Source: Acholoe squamosa
Lineage: Eukaryota > Annelida > Polychaeta > Phyllodocida > Polynoidae
Length of the DNA stretch: 64,000 nt
Direction: 5' to 3'
Assembly (NCBI GenBank): GCA_949317995.1
Contig: OX439041.1
Coordinates: 7,514,001-7,578,000 of the forward strand
Position numbers and translations under genes: made by a program. How positions within the stretch are numbered: position 1 is the first letter of the stretch; every line of letters starts with the position of its first letter. Below, one piece after another: positions 22,465 to 32,687 of the stretch. The notes beneath the pieces are model-generated. The model was not told the DNA's origin, did not search any database, and saw only the letters and a program-made list of their open reading frames with translations.

Positions 22465-23142
22465 TATAAAATTGGCAGTAGTTTTGTTAGGCTCAACTCC
22501 AGGCGAGTGCCGTCTCCAAAAATAAATTAAAAAGACACAGCTATAAGCTGGCGGAGGGTGTAAAATAACTTGAGCAAAACCAGTGACGTCTTACCGCCAC
22601 TATTTCGCCCTAGTTGTGAACAACATGGCGCCTGACCTCTCGTCCCGCGAGATCCCGCTATGGGCTATCCGGTGACCTAGTTCCGCACTTTCCCGCCACT
22701 CTGGTGGCCTCACCTAGTGGACTAGAATCTAACTAAAATTCGACTCGGTATACGAGATCCAGGTTGCTACCCGGGTGCTATCATCTGGAACTTAGTGGTA
22801 TATACATCGCTATAAAGCGAATGTACCCGTTAATCTGTCCACCGCTCACGGGATACAGCTACCCGAGGAACATGCATTTGACACCCCCAGCCGCGATACG
22901 TATATTATTCGCCTACGGCGGACAACACGCAGTAGCTCTTTGTGTACTGAGTTAGGTAAAGGCAGACCTCAGCCGAGGACTGTGTCTAACACCTTGGGTT
23001 AGCATTTTATTCTTCCCGGCTCTACATACGGCCTTCTCCAGGTCGCGCCTAGCCACGGCGAGGCCCTTCCCATATGTAATGCCTTCACTCAGCGAGACAT
23101 TTTTCCATTTCTTACAATTAGGCCGTTTCCTGGCCGTCGTCT
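22465..23142. other. Spacer between G2 pol and ORF3 (D1)
   Basis: About 680 bp with stops in all frames, GC-richer than most of the window. No LTR-like ends similar to 19,781-20,132 are present, which argues that ORF3 belongs to the same element as the upstream integrase. A splice or internal promoter signal for ORF3 would be expected here, but none was recognised. Confidence 0.55.
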
Positions 23143-23784
23143 TCTTTTTAGAAGCTACCTTCGCCTCCGGTGCTTCCTAGGCCGACCTCTAGGGCGTTTC
23201 TCGGGTACCGCTAAGCTAGGCTTGCTTAACGTTGGCCTAGGGGGTTGGTATCCGAACTCCCTCTCCGCCGCTTCGCGTCCATTCTAGGGCCGAAGCTTTC
23301 CTACGTTCGTCTTCTACCTTCTACCAGTATGGCAGTCTTCCACCATCACTATAGACTCGGAGATGATGCGCACAATCTTGAATGGAACCCCCCAAGGTGT
23401 CACAAGCTTCAAGTGTTCAAGGGGCTCGTAATACCTTAGTACCTTGTCCCCTACATTAAAGCGTATTCTTTTTGCATTGGTGTCATACCCCACCTTCTGC
23501 CATTTAGCACTTTTCAGCAGTTCTTTAAGAACGGCCTTGTATGCATGCTTGAATCTGTCCTGTAACGACTCCACAAACAACACAGTGCAGGGCGCCTCCG
23601 GTTCTATCCCAACCACTCCGTACACTAAGTCGGCGGGCATAATTATGTCCTCGCCGAATATCAAGAGGTTTGGAGTGCAATTAGTTGATGAATGGACAGT
23701 GTTGTTGTAGGCATGTACTACAAACTCGCACTGTTCATCCCAATCGTCCTGGTGGGTATTAACCAGGGGTTTTAGTACTTGTAT
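23143..23784 (-). pseudogene. G2 integrase C-terminal part with AT-hook-like tail (D1)
   Basis: Sense-strand order: end of the catalytic core, the chromoviral/GPY-type module around GDKVLRYYEPLEHLKLV and a WGVPFKIVRI strand, then a tail. The tail runs past an in-frame TAG into a basic segment with KRPRGRPRK at 23,173-23,199, a textbook AT-hook shape. In this copy the tail frame is also broken. The 5' side is cut at 23,784 by the transposon insertion; D2 shows the uninterrupted sequence. Confidence 0.8.
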
Positions 23785-23786
23785 AA

Positions 23787-25926
23787 GGGTCAGTGTCAGA
23801 ATAAGTGTACAAAACCTGGAAAACCATGGTTTTTGGCCTTTATGCAGCCATAGAATAACTTATACTTATCCAAATTTGTCTTCCATGGTCTCATCTTACA
23901 GAAGACATTCTAGCCTTTCAGAAAAATATCCATTTGTGTCTGTCGGGTAAAAATTCTTTGAGTTAAGGTTACCCAAAGTCCCAAAATCACTAAAAATTCT
24001 GATTTTTTTACAGTTTATGTCATTTTGCACATGTCCTATTGTCCACTCAAAGACTAGAAACCCATCCAAAATTGCCTGTGGTATTAGGCATATATTAGGC
24101 CTACACTATTTATGTCAGTTTAGGTGGATGTTGATTGAGAATTTTTTACTATGGTCACTCATGTGTGGAATTTTACTCTTCGAGGCGTCTGTGACAATAA
24201 CTCTTAGGTCAGAATAACTCTATCAATAATAGTGATATAATGTCTCTATTACATGTCACATAAAGAACTTATAAAGGGGTGAAGTTGGTAAAAAGATTTT
24301 AGCCATCGGTCAAATGGTCCTTGATTTGTGGGTCAGAATGTCCATGTGGACTGGGTTTTCGTCACAGACACCTCAACTAGATGTTATAATGTTGCTAATT
24401 TATTTAAGTATCTATTTGTGTTTCTTACATGTCATATCAACCATCAAAGCCAGCTTATCAATTCTGACAAGCATTGGTAGGCTGTGGGCCTCCAGTGTAG
24501 CATTTTGAGTACCATTTCTCATATAGGGGGTTTTCGTCACAGACGCCTCACGATTTTGTTTGTTGCAAAGTCAGAATCATCTGCTGTTACCCAGTGGAAG
24601 TCAATTACTTGGGAGAGCCTTGTTTTTGTCAAATAAGTGTTACAACTGGTTGTTTATCAAAGATTTTCTGAAGATTCTCTGCAGACTTCGACAAATTTTG
24701 CCATCAAAGTTTAGGAATCCGATCAAATTTCTTTCGCAGTTCAAAGATTATATCCCCTAGTACTTTCTGATGTGGTTAGATTTGGTTAATTTGGTCTTAT
24801 TTTGATGAAAACAGTATAGCTTGATTTAATCAGCAAGCCTCTTGGACTTGGCAGGTGGCTGCCATGTTGATTTTGGGCGATATTTGATACAGACTCATAT
24901 TTGTGAGGCGTCTGTGACAAAAACTCCTGTTGAACAAAATTCTCTCTGGCCAGCACCATATGCTGCCCTTAGGTCAAAAATGGATTGAAATGTGCCCCAA
25001 TTATTTTAGGGCATTTGCTACATGTTCTGTTGATTTTATTCAAGAGTTGGTGGGTCTAAAATTGTGTTTGACCTAAAATTGCCTCAAATTGCTCCAGAAA
25101 TTCCTACCTGTACATGAAATGAGGGTATTCAATTGACTTTTCTGTGGTTAATATGATGTTTTGTACTCCTCTTCATCAATTGTGTGTTAAAATCCCATTA
25201 CTTATTTGGCCACAACAAGCACCAAAGCGCAGAAATGAGTTTTCGTCACAGACGCCTCCGACAGAAATGAAATTCTGTTCTTGTAATCTTGCAAAGCATC
25301 ATCTATACAATATTTATTCTTGGTAGAGTACCTTTTGGGGGTCCCTTTACCTGTGTAAAATTTGGATTTTCCTCATTTTTTTCCACTTCGGCAGACATTC
25401 AACACTCAAGGGTACAAAATTGGTTTTAGTGAGGCCTCTACTGTTTTATTTTCCCCAAACTAGACATAATAAGGATTAGTTAGAGCAATTCTGGAGCTAA
25501 TCAGGGCATTATTGACAGAACTACAGTAAAGTTAGTGATTTGAAGATAAAATTGTCCAATTTTTCAATATTTTGATAATTATGTCCGGGCTCTCACAAAA
25601 AAATTTTAAAGATACAGTTTTGCATTCTTGTATGCTTAATCCAGTTAGTAATAGCTACTTGCAGCCCAAATTTCAAGTTGCTGTGATTGTCCTAACTTGT
25701 TTTAGAGCAATCCTAGAGTTTTCGTCACAGACGCCTCACAAAATTCGCTGATATCCAGTTGGCCATGAATAAAAACTGCAGTTCTTGGAGGAAGCCAGTC
25801 CACCAGGGGTTTTCATATGGCCAAGATGTTGCATTATCAATATAATACACTTTTGTAATGTTATCTTGACTTTCATCTTTCTGTACTGTGTGCACCAGAT
25901 ATGTGCACTTTTTCTGACATTCACCC
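23787..25926. mobile_element. 2.14-kb noncoding DNA transposon with scattered 20-bp motif
   Basis: The D2 copy is uninterrupted at 35,283, so this is a true insertion. Ends are imperfect inverted repeats: GGGTCAGTGTCAGAATAAGT on the left and, reverse-complemented, GGGTGAATGTCAGAAAAAGT on the right, matching at 16 of 20 positions. The flanking target bases (TAA left, TTA right, TCA in the empty site) suggest a short TNA- or TA-type duplication but are not identical, so the superfamily is unresolved. There is no transposase frame. Six copies of GTTTTCGTCACAGACGCCTC (or its reverse complement) occur at 24,182 (-), 24,355 (+), 24,530 (+), 24,904 (-), 25,239 (+) and 25,718 (+). Confidence 0.88.
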
Positions 25927-25930
25927 ATTA

Positions 25931-26724
25931 AAGTCCTATTGAACCTTTCCACCTGACCATCCGACTGTGGTCTGTATGGGTTGGTTCAGGTCTTACATAT
26001 TGCTAAGTAATGGCACATTTCCTGTCATAACTCTGACTCAAACTCTCTTCTTTGATCACTGTGCATCATGAGGGGCACACCCAAATGTAGCACCCAGCCT
26101 TTTACAAATGCTTCAGCACATGTAGCGGCTTTGTGGTTTGGAAGAGGAAACACTCGAGTATACTTTGTATAGTAGTGTATGACGACCATAATAGAGGTGT
26201 TCTCTCTAGGCGTCGTTTTAAATCCACTGATGATGTCGATTGCTACTCGACCAAATCGAACACCAAACAATTCCTAGGACAAAGGTAACTTGCCTAAGCC
26301 GGGTCCTGGCTTGTCTTTACAACAATCCGGGCAAGTTGCAATCCACCGAAGTAGGTCACTTCTCATACCGGGCCAGTAGTATCGTCTCTGGAGATGCTCT
26401 ATGGATCTTTTCTTTCCAAAATGGTCACTTGTTTGGTGGCCATGACAATAATACATGATATCCCTTCTCATAGAGGTGGGAATCACTATTTGTAATAGCT
26501 TACTGCCGGTGGAAGAGGTTTTCCACCTGCACAGTATACCATCTCGGATCTCCAACTCGGTCCATTGAGCTATCAATCGCCTCGTCTCTCTGTCTTCCAG
26601 AGATAACATCGGCCTTACCGGCTTAATACCTTTCTGCAAGTATTCCATTATGCGCGCAGTGGTGGGGTCCGACTGTTGGAACTTCTTGATGGTCTCCAGG
26701 GACCTATCAAGATAGCTACATTCA
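25931..26724 (-). pseudogene. G2 integrase N-terminal part (D1, truncated)
   Basis: Sense-strand order from 26,724: linker, the HHCC zinc-binding region (CHGHQTSDHFGKKRS, then CPDCC), the first catalytic Asp (AIDIISGF), the second Asp in HSDQRREFE, a stop, then the VERFNRTL Glu motif at the insertion site. It is cut at 26,724, where block D2 begins, so RNase H and RT are missing here. Frames are broken between 26,270 and 26,274 and after 26,025. Confidence 0.85.
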
Positions 26725-27740
26725 CCACCCTGGAGTGTGGGGTCCTGCCATTTGGGTGCACAGGTTGCTAGGCAGGACTGATATACCCAACTTAGGACCA
26801 TTGAGCTGACATATCAAATGCCCTCTACTGATATGTTTTATGCATGGATAACATGTTATCACCCTATGAATTACCAAAAACTTAGCAATACATGAGAAGA
26901 TTTTTTTAAATCTTTTATTTAGACTTGTTGACACAAGGTGGGTCCTGTGGTCCCCTTTTCACTTGGCACCAGTGGGCATTTCGTTTATGGAAGGTATTCA
27001 TATTGTAATGCATTGGCAGCACTTTAGTTTACAATAGAACAAATTTTTAACAAAATTAACAAATACTTGGTGCACATGTAGCTGAGCAGGACTGATATAG
27101 GAACATTATAGATATTTACCTGCATGCACCAATGTCTAATAACAATTTAAGTCTTGTGGTCCACATTCATACAACAATAGTGAAGTCAATTTCTGGCCCT
27201 TTTCTCATCTGAATTTATGTGCACGTGAGTATTACCAGTCAAGGATATGTCAGTTAATGGAAACTAAAAAAATGAGAATGTTGATTGAGAGCAGACTTTG
27301 GGTCTATGAGTAACATGAAAAGTGATGTATGAATGTTTCTATTCCTGTTATATAGAGTCAATGCCTTAATTAATGTGACCAGAACCTTAGGTTAATTGGG
27401 TCACAGAAACAGGCAAGTTGTATACTAATCCCTGCAGTGCTGAAGCTTTGAAAAGGGAAGGACCCCACAGTACATGGTGATTTTGGACGAGTGCTAGGCG
27501 TAGCAGTTGGCGTTGAAGAAACATTTTGTTGTACGCCCGGGGTTGTATGGTATGCGGTGGAGGCCCGGGGGATGGAGGGCAAGTCCGTATGATACTGAAT
27601 ACAGCCACGCCCTGGCGCTCTTTTACGGTACTACGCAGGACCTTGTGTCAATGCTATTTCAATAACAGTAGGCCTATGTTCATCAATACAGACATAAATC
27701 TAAACTTGAGTCTCTTTAAGTCTCTGCAAGTGAATTGAAT
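26725..27740 (+). repeat. Repeat E segments and inverted module (D2)
   Basis: 26,725-27,075 and 27,270-27,485 are E segments matching 15,830-16,165 and 16,350-16,560. 27,484-27,740 matches 16,575-16,830. A longer A run (about 24 nt) follows at 27,816. Confidence 0.7.
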
Positions 27741-28138
27741 GGATAAAGTCCCAGTCTATCAAGGCTGTGTGTTTGGTGACCTGATAAAACAAACATCTTT
27801 ATTTGTTGAAAATTGGTAAAAAAAAAAAAAAAAAAAAAAATTATGTTTAAAAACATTTTTTAATTTTTGACAAAACCTAAAAAAATTGTTTGCAAACTTT
27901 GAAAACATGTGGGAGGTTTGATTGAGGAAAGTCCTCAGTTTGCCTGCACACAGATTCAGATCCGTGGATAATAAGAATGAGGAGGAATCTTATGGTCCTT
28001 CCCACCAGAATCATACAGATAAGAGAACTGTTATGTATTAAGGACCCGCAGCCAAAGAGAGTGACAATTTGAATATTATTAAAAAAAATGCGGGGAGAGT
28101 TGGAACTGATATTAGAACTTACTTATTGGCTTGGTAGC

Positions 28139-28477
28139 TTAGGGATCATTTGAAGGGGTGGTTTCCTCTCCCAAGGATTCTACCTCGATGGTTCCTTCAT
28201 GAGGGATAGAGTATGTGGAAGGCCGAGGCGCAGAAGAAGGGCGTGGCCTCGAAGTGGCAGACATCACTGGATCAGCCTCTGATCTAGGGGTTGAAGAGAA
28301 GGATCTCTTGCGAGAGCTGGGATCGTCGGAAGATTTCTGCTTCTTGAGGTGTTTTGAGGAACCTGGCTTCTTGTGATAACGCTTGGAGTGAGGGCCTGAA
28401 TTGGAGGAGGATGCTGAAGACTTGGAGGGGGTCTGAGATGACTCCTGTTGAGGCGACAAGGTCTCTGGGCTTGTCAA
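28139..28477 (-). CDS. Ser/Pro-rich hypothetical ORF (D2)
   Basis: 112 codons without an ATG at the listed start, so it is probably the 3' part of a longer frame. The sequence is Ser-rich, then basic (KKPGSSKHLKKQKSS), then Pro/Ser-rich, with an acidic end. A second minus-strand open stretch (28,566-28,973) lies upstream in another frame. The D1 counterpart is at 17,199-17,519. No domain was recognised and no function is proposed; it may simply be a transposon-gene tail. Confidence 0.35.
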   Translation of the reverse strand: MTSPETLSPQQESSQTPSKSSASSSNSGPHSKRYHKKPGSSKHLKKQKSSDDPSSRKRSFSSTPRSEADPVMSATSRPRPSSAPRPSTYSIPHEGTIEVESLGEETTPSNDP

Positions 28478-29089
28478 GGAATGGCAGCGGAAGTGAATAC
28501 CTCAGTGGCTGACGCTACTGCCAGTACTTCTGATGTTATGGATTGAAGAACTGAGGAAGTCATATTTAGAGAGGGTGAGAAAGCCAGAGGAAAACCAGGA
28601 GAGGTGGTTGTTGTTGAAGACCTAGAGACTCCTGTGGTTTCCATGGGGGTGATGGAGACTTCTTTGTTGGCGCCACTCTGAGGATAATAAGAATTGAGAT
28701 AGGCTTCAGGCTCAAAAGAGATGTTATAGTGTTGGGAGACTGGTTCTGGAGCCCGAAAGGTAACGTTAACATCTGAAGGTTGAGATGATGGTGGAGCTCC
28801 AAGGGCGGCCAGGGGCGCTGGTTACTGCACTGACCGCCGAAGTGGACAATCCGGGATGAGTATGGTAGTGAGGCATTGCTACCACTGGAATGTCGGTAAG
28901 GCGGGAGAAGAGAGGGATCAGGGATGTATATGTCCTTGTTTAACAGGAAGTTAAAAGCGTAAATAACATCCATATTTAGTATATTTTCTACCTATTAACT
29001 ACCTATTGACTGAGAGCAGAGATTGGTTATCTACAGCAAAAGTGTTGAGGTCAGTGTCAAAACCTATTGATGGTTAATCTGACCAGAAT

Positions 29090-29490
29090 GGAAGTTCAGG
29101 AAAATCGCGTGAAGATAAATCAAATTATTGAAACACTGGGAAAGTTAGTGAGTGCCTTTGAGTCTGAGGTAATGCCCTTAAGAAAAATTTTTACGGCCAT
29201 GCACTAGGAAGGTGGATCAATTGGCAGATTAAAAACTGACACCCACCATATTGCCCGTCCTGGAGCTGGTGCAGATTTTAAAAGTGGTAGAGTTGGAATT
29301 ACCGCCTGGATTAATGCTACCACAGGATCCTAGAGAGAGGCCTTTTTATTATTACAAGGTACCCACTACCAATACTGTAGCATTGGATAACACTCTCTTG
29401 GTGGGAGTTGAGGTGCCCCTATTGGATGTATGTGATAGGCTTGTGGACAGAGCTGGGGCCTGTATGGCGAAGAAATTAATAAAGGTGTAA
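29090..29490 (+). pseudogene. env (remnant): Baculovirus F-like env remnant (D2)
   Basis: Counterpart of 18,140-18,614. A deletion near 29,200 removes the middle segment that D1 keeps, leaving the helical start and the final conserved strand region (29,251-29,490). It is not functional. The same limits on the assignment apply. Confidence 0.5.
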
Positions 29491-29679
29491 ATTAATTATA
29501 ATACCCGGAATAGTCCATTGACAGTATTGTAAAGATGTTGGTACGTCCCCATCTCTCCCATAAATCCCTTAGTGACTCTATGAGGTTGTCAGTGGACTGT
29601 GAAAGTGTTAGTGCGAGTCCATCCATACCCTAGCACCCTCAGTGACTCTATAAGAGAGTCGGCAGACTGGGAAGGCATT

Positions 29680-30925
29680 ACTGCTTCACAGTATTGGTCC
29701 CTGGTTGTCCCTGAGGCCACCTGTTTAACACTGTTGGTGCCTGGTTGTCCTTAAAGCCTTCCGCTTCACAGTATTGGCCCCTGGTTGTCCTTGAAGCCAC
29801 CTGCTTCACAGTATTGGTCCCTGGTTGCCCCTGAAGCCATCTGCTTATTATTGTTGGTCCCTGGTTGTCCCTGAAGGCACCTGTTTCATACTGATGGTCC
29901 CTGAGTGTCCTTGAAGCCACCAGCTTAACACTCTTGGTCCCTGGGTGTCCCTGAAGCCACCTGCTTAACACTCTTGGTCCCTGATTGTCATTGAAGCCAC
30001 CTGCTTCACAGTATTGGTCCCTGGTTGTCCCTGAATCCACCTGCTTCATACTGTTGGTCTCTGGTTGTCCTTGATGTCACCTGCTTAACACTGGCAGCCC
30101 CTTCTTGTCCCTGAAGCCTGCTGCTTCACACTGTCCACCCTTGGTTGTCCCTGAAGCCACCTGCTTAACACTGTTGGTCCCTGTTTGTCCTTAAAGCCTC
30201 CTGCTTAACACTGTTTGTCCCTGGTAGTCCCTGAAGCCACCTTCTCAACACTGTTGGGCCCTGGTTTTCCATGAAGCCTCCTCCTTCATACTGTCTACCC
30301 CTGGTTGTCCTTGATGCCACCTGCTTAACACTGTCAGCCCCTTCCTGTCCCTGAAGCCTGCAGCTTCATACTGTCGGCCCCTGGTTGTCCCTAGAGACTC
30401 CAGTTACAAACTGTTGGCCCTTGCTTGTGGCTGAAGCCTCCAGCTTCATACTGTTGGCCCTTGCTTGTCCTTGGAGCCACCTGCTTCATACTGCGGCCCC
30501 TGGTTGTCCCTGGAGACTCCAGTTACAAACTGTTGGCCCTTGATTGTGGCTGAAGCCTCCAGCTTCATACTGTTGGCCCTTGGTTGTCCTTGAAGCCACC
30601 TGCTTAACACTCTTGGTCCCTGGTTGTTCCTGAAGCCACCTGCTTGATATTGTCGGCCCCTTGGTGTTCCTGAAGCCATCTGCTTAACGTTCTTGGTGCC
30701 TGGTTGGCCCTGACGCCACCTGCTTCACAGTATTTGTTCCTGGTTGTCCCTGAAACGACCTGCTTAATATTATCTGCCCCTTGGTATCCTTGAAGCCACC
30801 ACCTTAGCATTCTTGGTGCCTGGTTGTCCCTGAAGCTACCTGCTTTACACTCTTGGTCCGTGGGTGTCCCTGAAGCCACCAGCTTAACACTCTTGGTGCC
30901 TGGTTGTCCCTGAAGCCACCTGCTT
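29680..30925 (+). repeat. 40-bp minisatellite array (D2)
   Basis: About 31 units, versus about 22 in D1. The extra units lie around 30,430-30,780. Copy-number difference between otherwise near-identical blocks is typical of minisatellite slippage or unequal exchange. Confidence 0.92.
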
Positions 30926-31001
30926 AACCCTTTTGTGCCCAGAATTATTTTGAGAGAGCTGTTTTATTCAACATACTTGACAAAGTAGAGGATATTACCT
31001 A

Positions 31002-31355
31002 TGTAACGGTTCGTATCGACTTATATGTTGGGTGGCTCTTTGGCTCGCTTATCACTTGAGATACCAACACAACACGAGTAGTTCGGGTTGGGCAAAGCCC
31101 CAGACTCCCTACCGCTGGGGTAGGCCTTTATTCAGGATGTCAGAACATACGTCTGGGCTGGACCATGTCCAGTCCCCTTCTGTAGATCATCCGGCTTCTT
31201 AGTAGAAGCTGGACGCGAAGCATGGTGCTGACCCCTCTTGTACCAAACGGGTATCGCGAAGCGACACCTGGTTGGCATGAAAGGAACGAGTACCACACGA
31301 GCACGTCTCTCGGATGAAGCGCACTAATATATATACAACGATGCCGGCCCCTACA
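31002..31355 (-). mobile_element. 3' LTR of gypsy element G2 (D2)
   Basis: 354-bp TG...CA sequence matching 19,781-20,132 with a few substitutions and a 2-nt insertion. A polypurine tract (TATAGGGGGATGG) precedes it at 31,356-31,368. This is the downstream end of the G2 element that starts near 39.3 kb. Confidence 0.82.
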
Positions 31356-31368
31356 CCATCCCCCTATA

Positions 31369-32000
31369 CTTTACCTAGGGTAGGTGTTAAAAATTACCTG
31401 TTGTTAAAGTTGAAAATATGACATTAAAGGGGCATTATAAATAATATGTACATAGTAGTAGGCATCGTCGCATGTAATCCGAAGTAACTAAACAATAACA
31501 TAAATAGGAGGTGGTGCCTTATGCACCATCGACCTATGGTGGTATATTTAGGTAACAGTGTTACGAAGTTATTATAGTTAAGACGTATATAAATATGTTA
31601 AGTTATATATAGAGGTTGCATGTTGTAGTATTATATACAATATGAAGTAATAGTTACCTGAGAGGTAAGGTAACCCGAAGAAAAAAAATTTTTTTCCGTT
31701 TAGTTTATACAAAAAAATATAGCTTTATAAGAAAAATAAGTTATACATAATAAAATATGAATTTAAGAGGTGTCCTACCAGGGTAGCAGGATCACCCTTA
31801 CAAAAATACTATACTTCCGGCGAACCTGGAATGACTGGTTTCTGCAGCTCCATGCGGCGACAAATGAATGGTGGCAAGCCACGTTGCTGTATGTTGTGCC
31901 AGCCTGTCGGATCCGAATAGTCCTTTAAGAAGTTAATCTTCTGGCATAAAGTATGCCTGTACTCTCGGGTACTGGTGAGGTCAAGCCGGCAGATGGACAC
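31369..32000. other. AT-rich spacer, ORF3 to LTR (D2)
   Basis: Noncoding counterpart of 20,149-20,774. Nothing was recognised. Confidence 0.7.
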
Positions 32001-32687
32001 TTACAAGTCCTCGGACTCGTCTTCAGTGTCCATCTTCTCAGCTGGCTCTGGGTTAGTAGTGGGAGCCGAGCTGCTGCTGCTGCTTGTGGCAAGCAGCTTA
32101 AGGGCTTCAGTGCTTGGGTCACTGAGTAGATTCAGAGCACCCATGCCCTTGGAGGGACTGTCCACCGCTGCATCGGCTTCGGCACCCGAAGGGAGGACTA
32201 GAGATGACGCGGAGCCGTCCCAGTCATCCAGGTGCTTGCCAAAGCAGAGGAAGAACTTCAAGTCTGCCTCCTTGTACCTATGGATGTACTTCGAGTTGGA
32301 AAGACTGCCACTGCGATGGAAAGACTGCCACTCAGCCATCAGGTCATTCTGGATCTCTATGGTACGCACGTCTCTATGGTCGACGAACGTACCAAGATCC
32401 TGAAGACCTGACAGTGTGCTGGCTATCAGTCCCATGATGGGGAGCCGAGGGCCAGCGGATGGGGTGGTAGCTGTTGCTGGTGCAGGAGCCTTACGCAGTA
32501 ACAGGCGAAGCGCCTGCAGAAGGGACCTCGGTACCCTCAACTGTGGTGCCTCCCCGGCCTCGGCTGTAGCCCGGGGGCGCTCCGGTGGATTCAACTCCAC
32601 TTTCCCTTCCCGAGTCGCTGCTCGTGTAGATGCCCGCTCCTCTAGGTTGGGCTCGGCTGGTGGTAGTAGTACCAGTCGAAGCCACAA
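32001..32687 (-). CDS. G2 ORF3b, second frame of an unknown env-position protein
   Basis: 228 codons overlapping the end of ORF3a (32,491-33,963) by 197 nt in a different frame. Either a frameshift joins them or an indel split one gene. The N-terminal ~70 residues are an out-of-frame continuation of Ser/Arg-rich sequence. The middle looks globular, with motifs such as LIASTLSGLQDLGTFVDHRD and YKEADLKFFLCFGKHLDDWD. The C-terminus is Ser-rich and strongly acidic (EKMDTEDESEDL). There is no signal peptide or membrane segment, so it is not a recognisable envelope protein. D1 carries a decayed copy at 20,775-21,450. Confidence 0.5.
   Translation of the reverse strand: MWLRLVLLPPAEPNLEERASTRAATREGKVELNPPERPRATAEAGEAPQLRVPRSLLQALRLLLRKAPAPATATTPSAGPRLPIMGLIASTLSGLQDLGTFVDHRDVRTIEIQNDLMAEWQSFHRSGSLSNSKYIHRYKEADLKFFLCFGKHLDDWDGSASSLVLPSGAEADAAVDSPSKGMGALNLLSDPSTEALKLLATSSSSSSAPTTNPEPAEKMDTEDESEDL

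Larger units (their letters stand above)
15830..26724. repeat. Segmental duplication block D1
   Basis: Matches 26,725-36,080 (D2) in the same order and orientation. Offsets grow from about 10,909 to 11,499 through small indels, minisatellite copy-number change and an internal ORF deletion. D1 also carries the 23,787-25,926 insertion that D2 lacks. D1 ends at 26,724 inside integrase sequence, exactly where D2 begins. Confidence 0.9.

Noticed and set aside
24182-25738. CRISPR-like array from the repeated TTTTCGTCACAGACGCCTC motif
   Set aside because: Spacing varies from about 175 to 480 bp, orientation is mixed, the host is a eukaryote and there are no cas genes.
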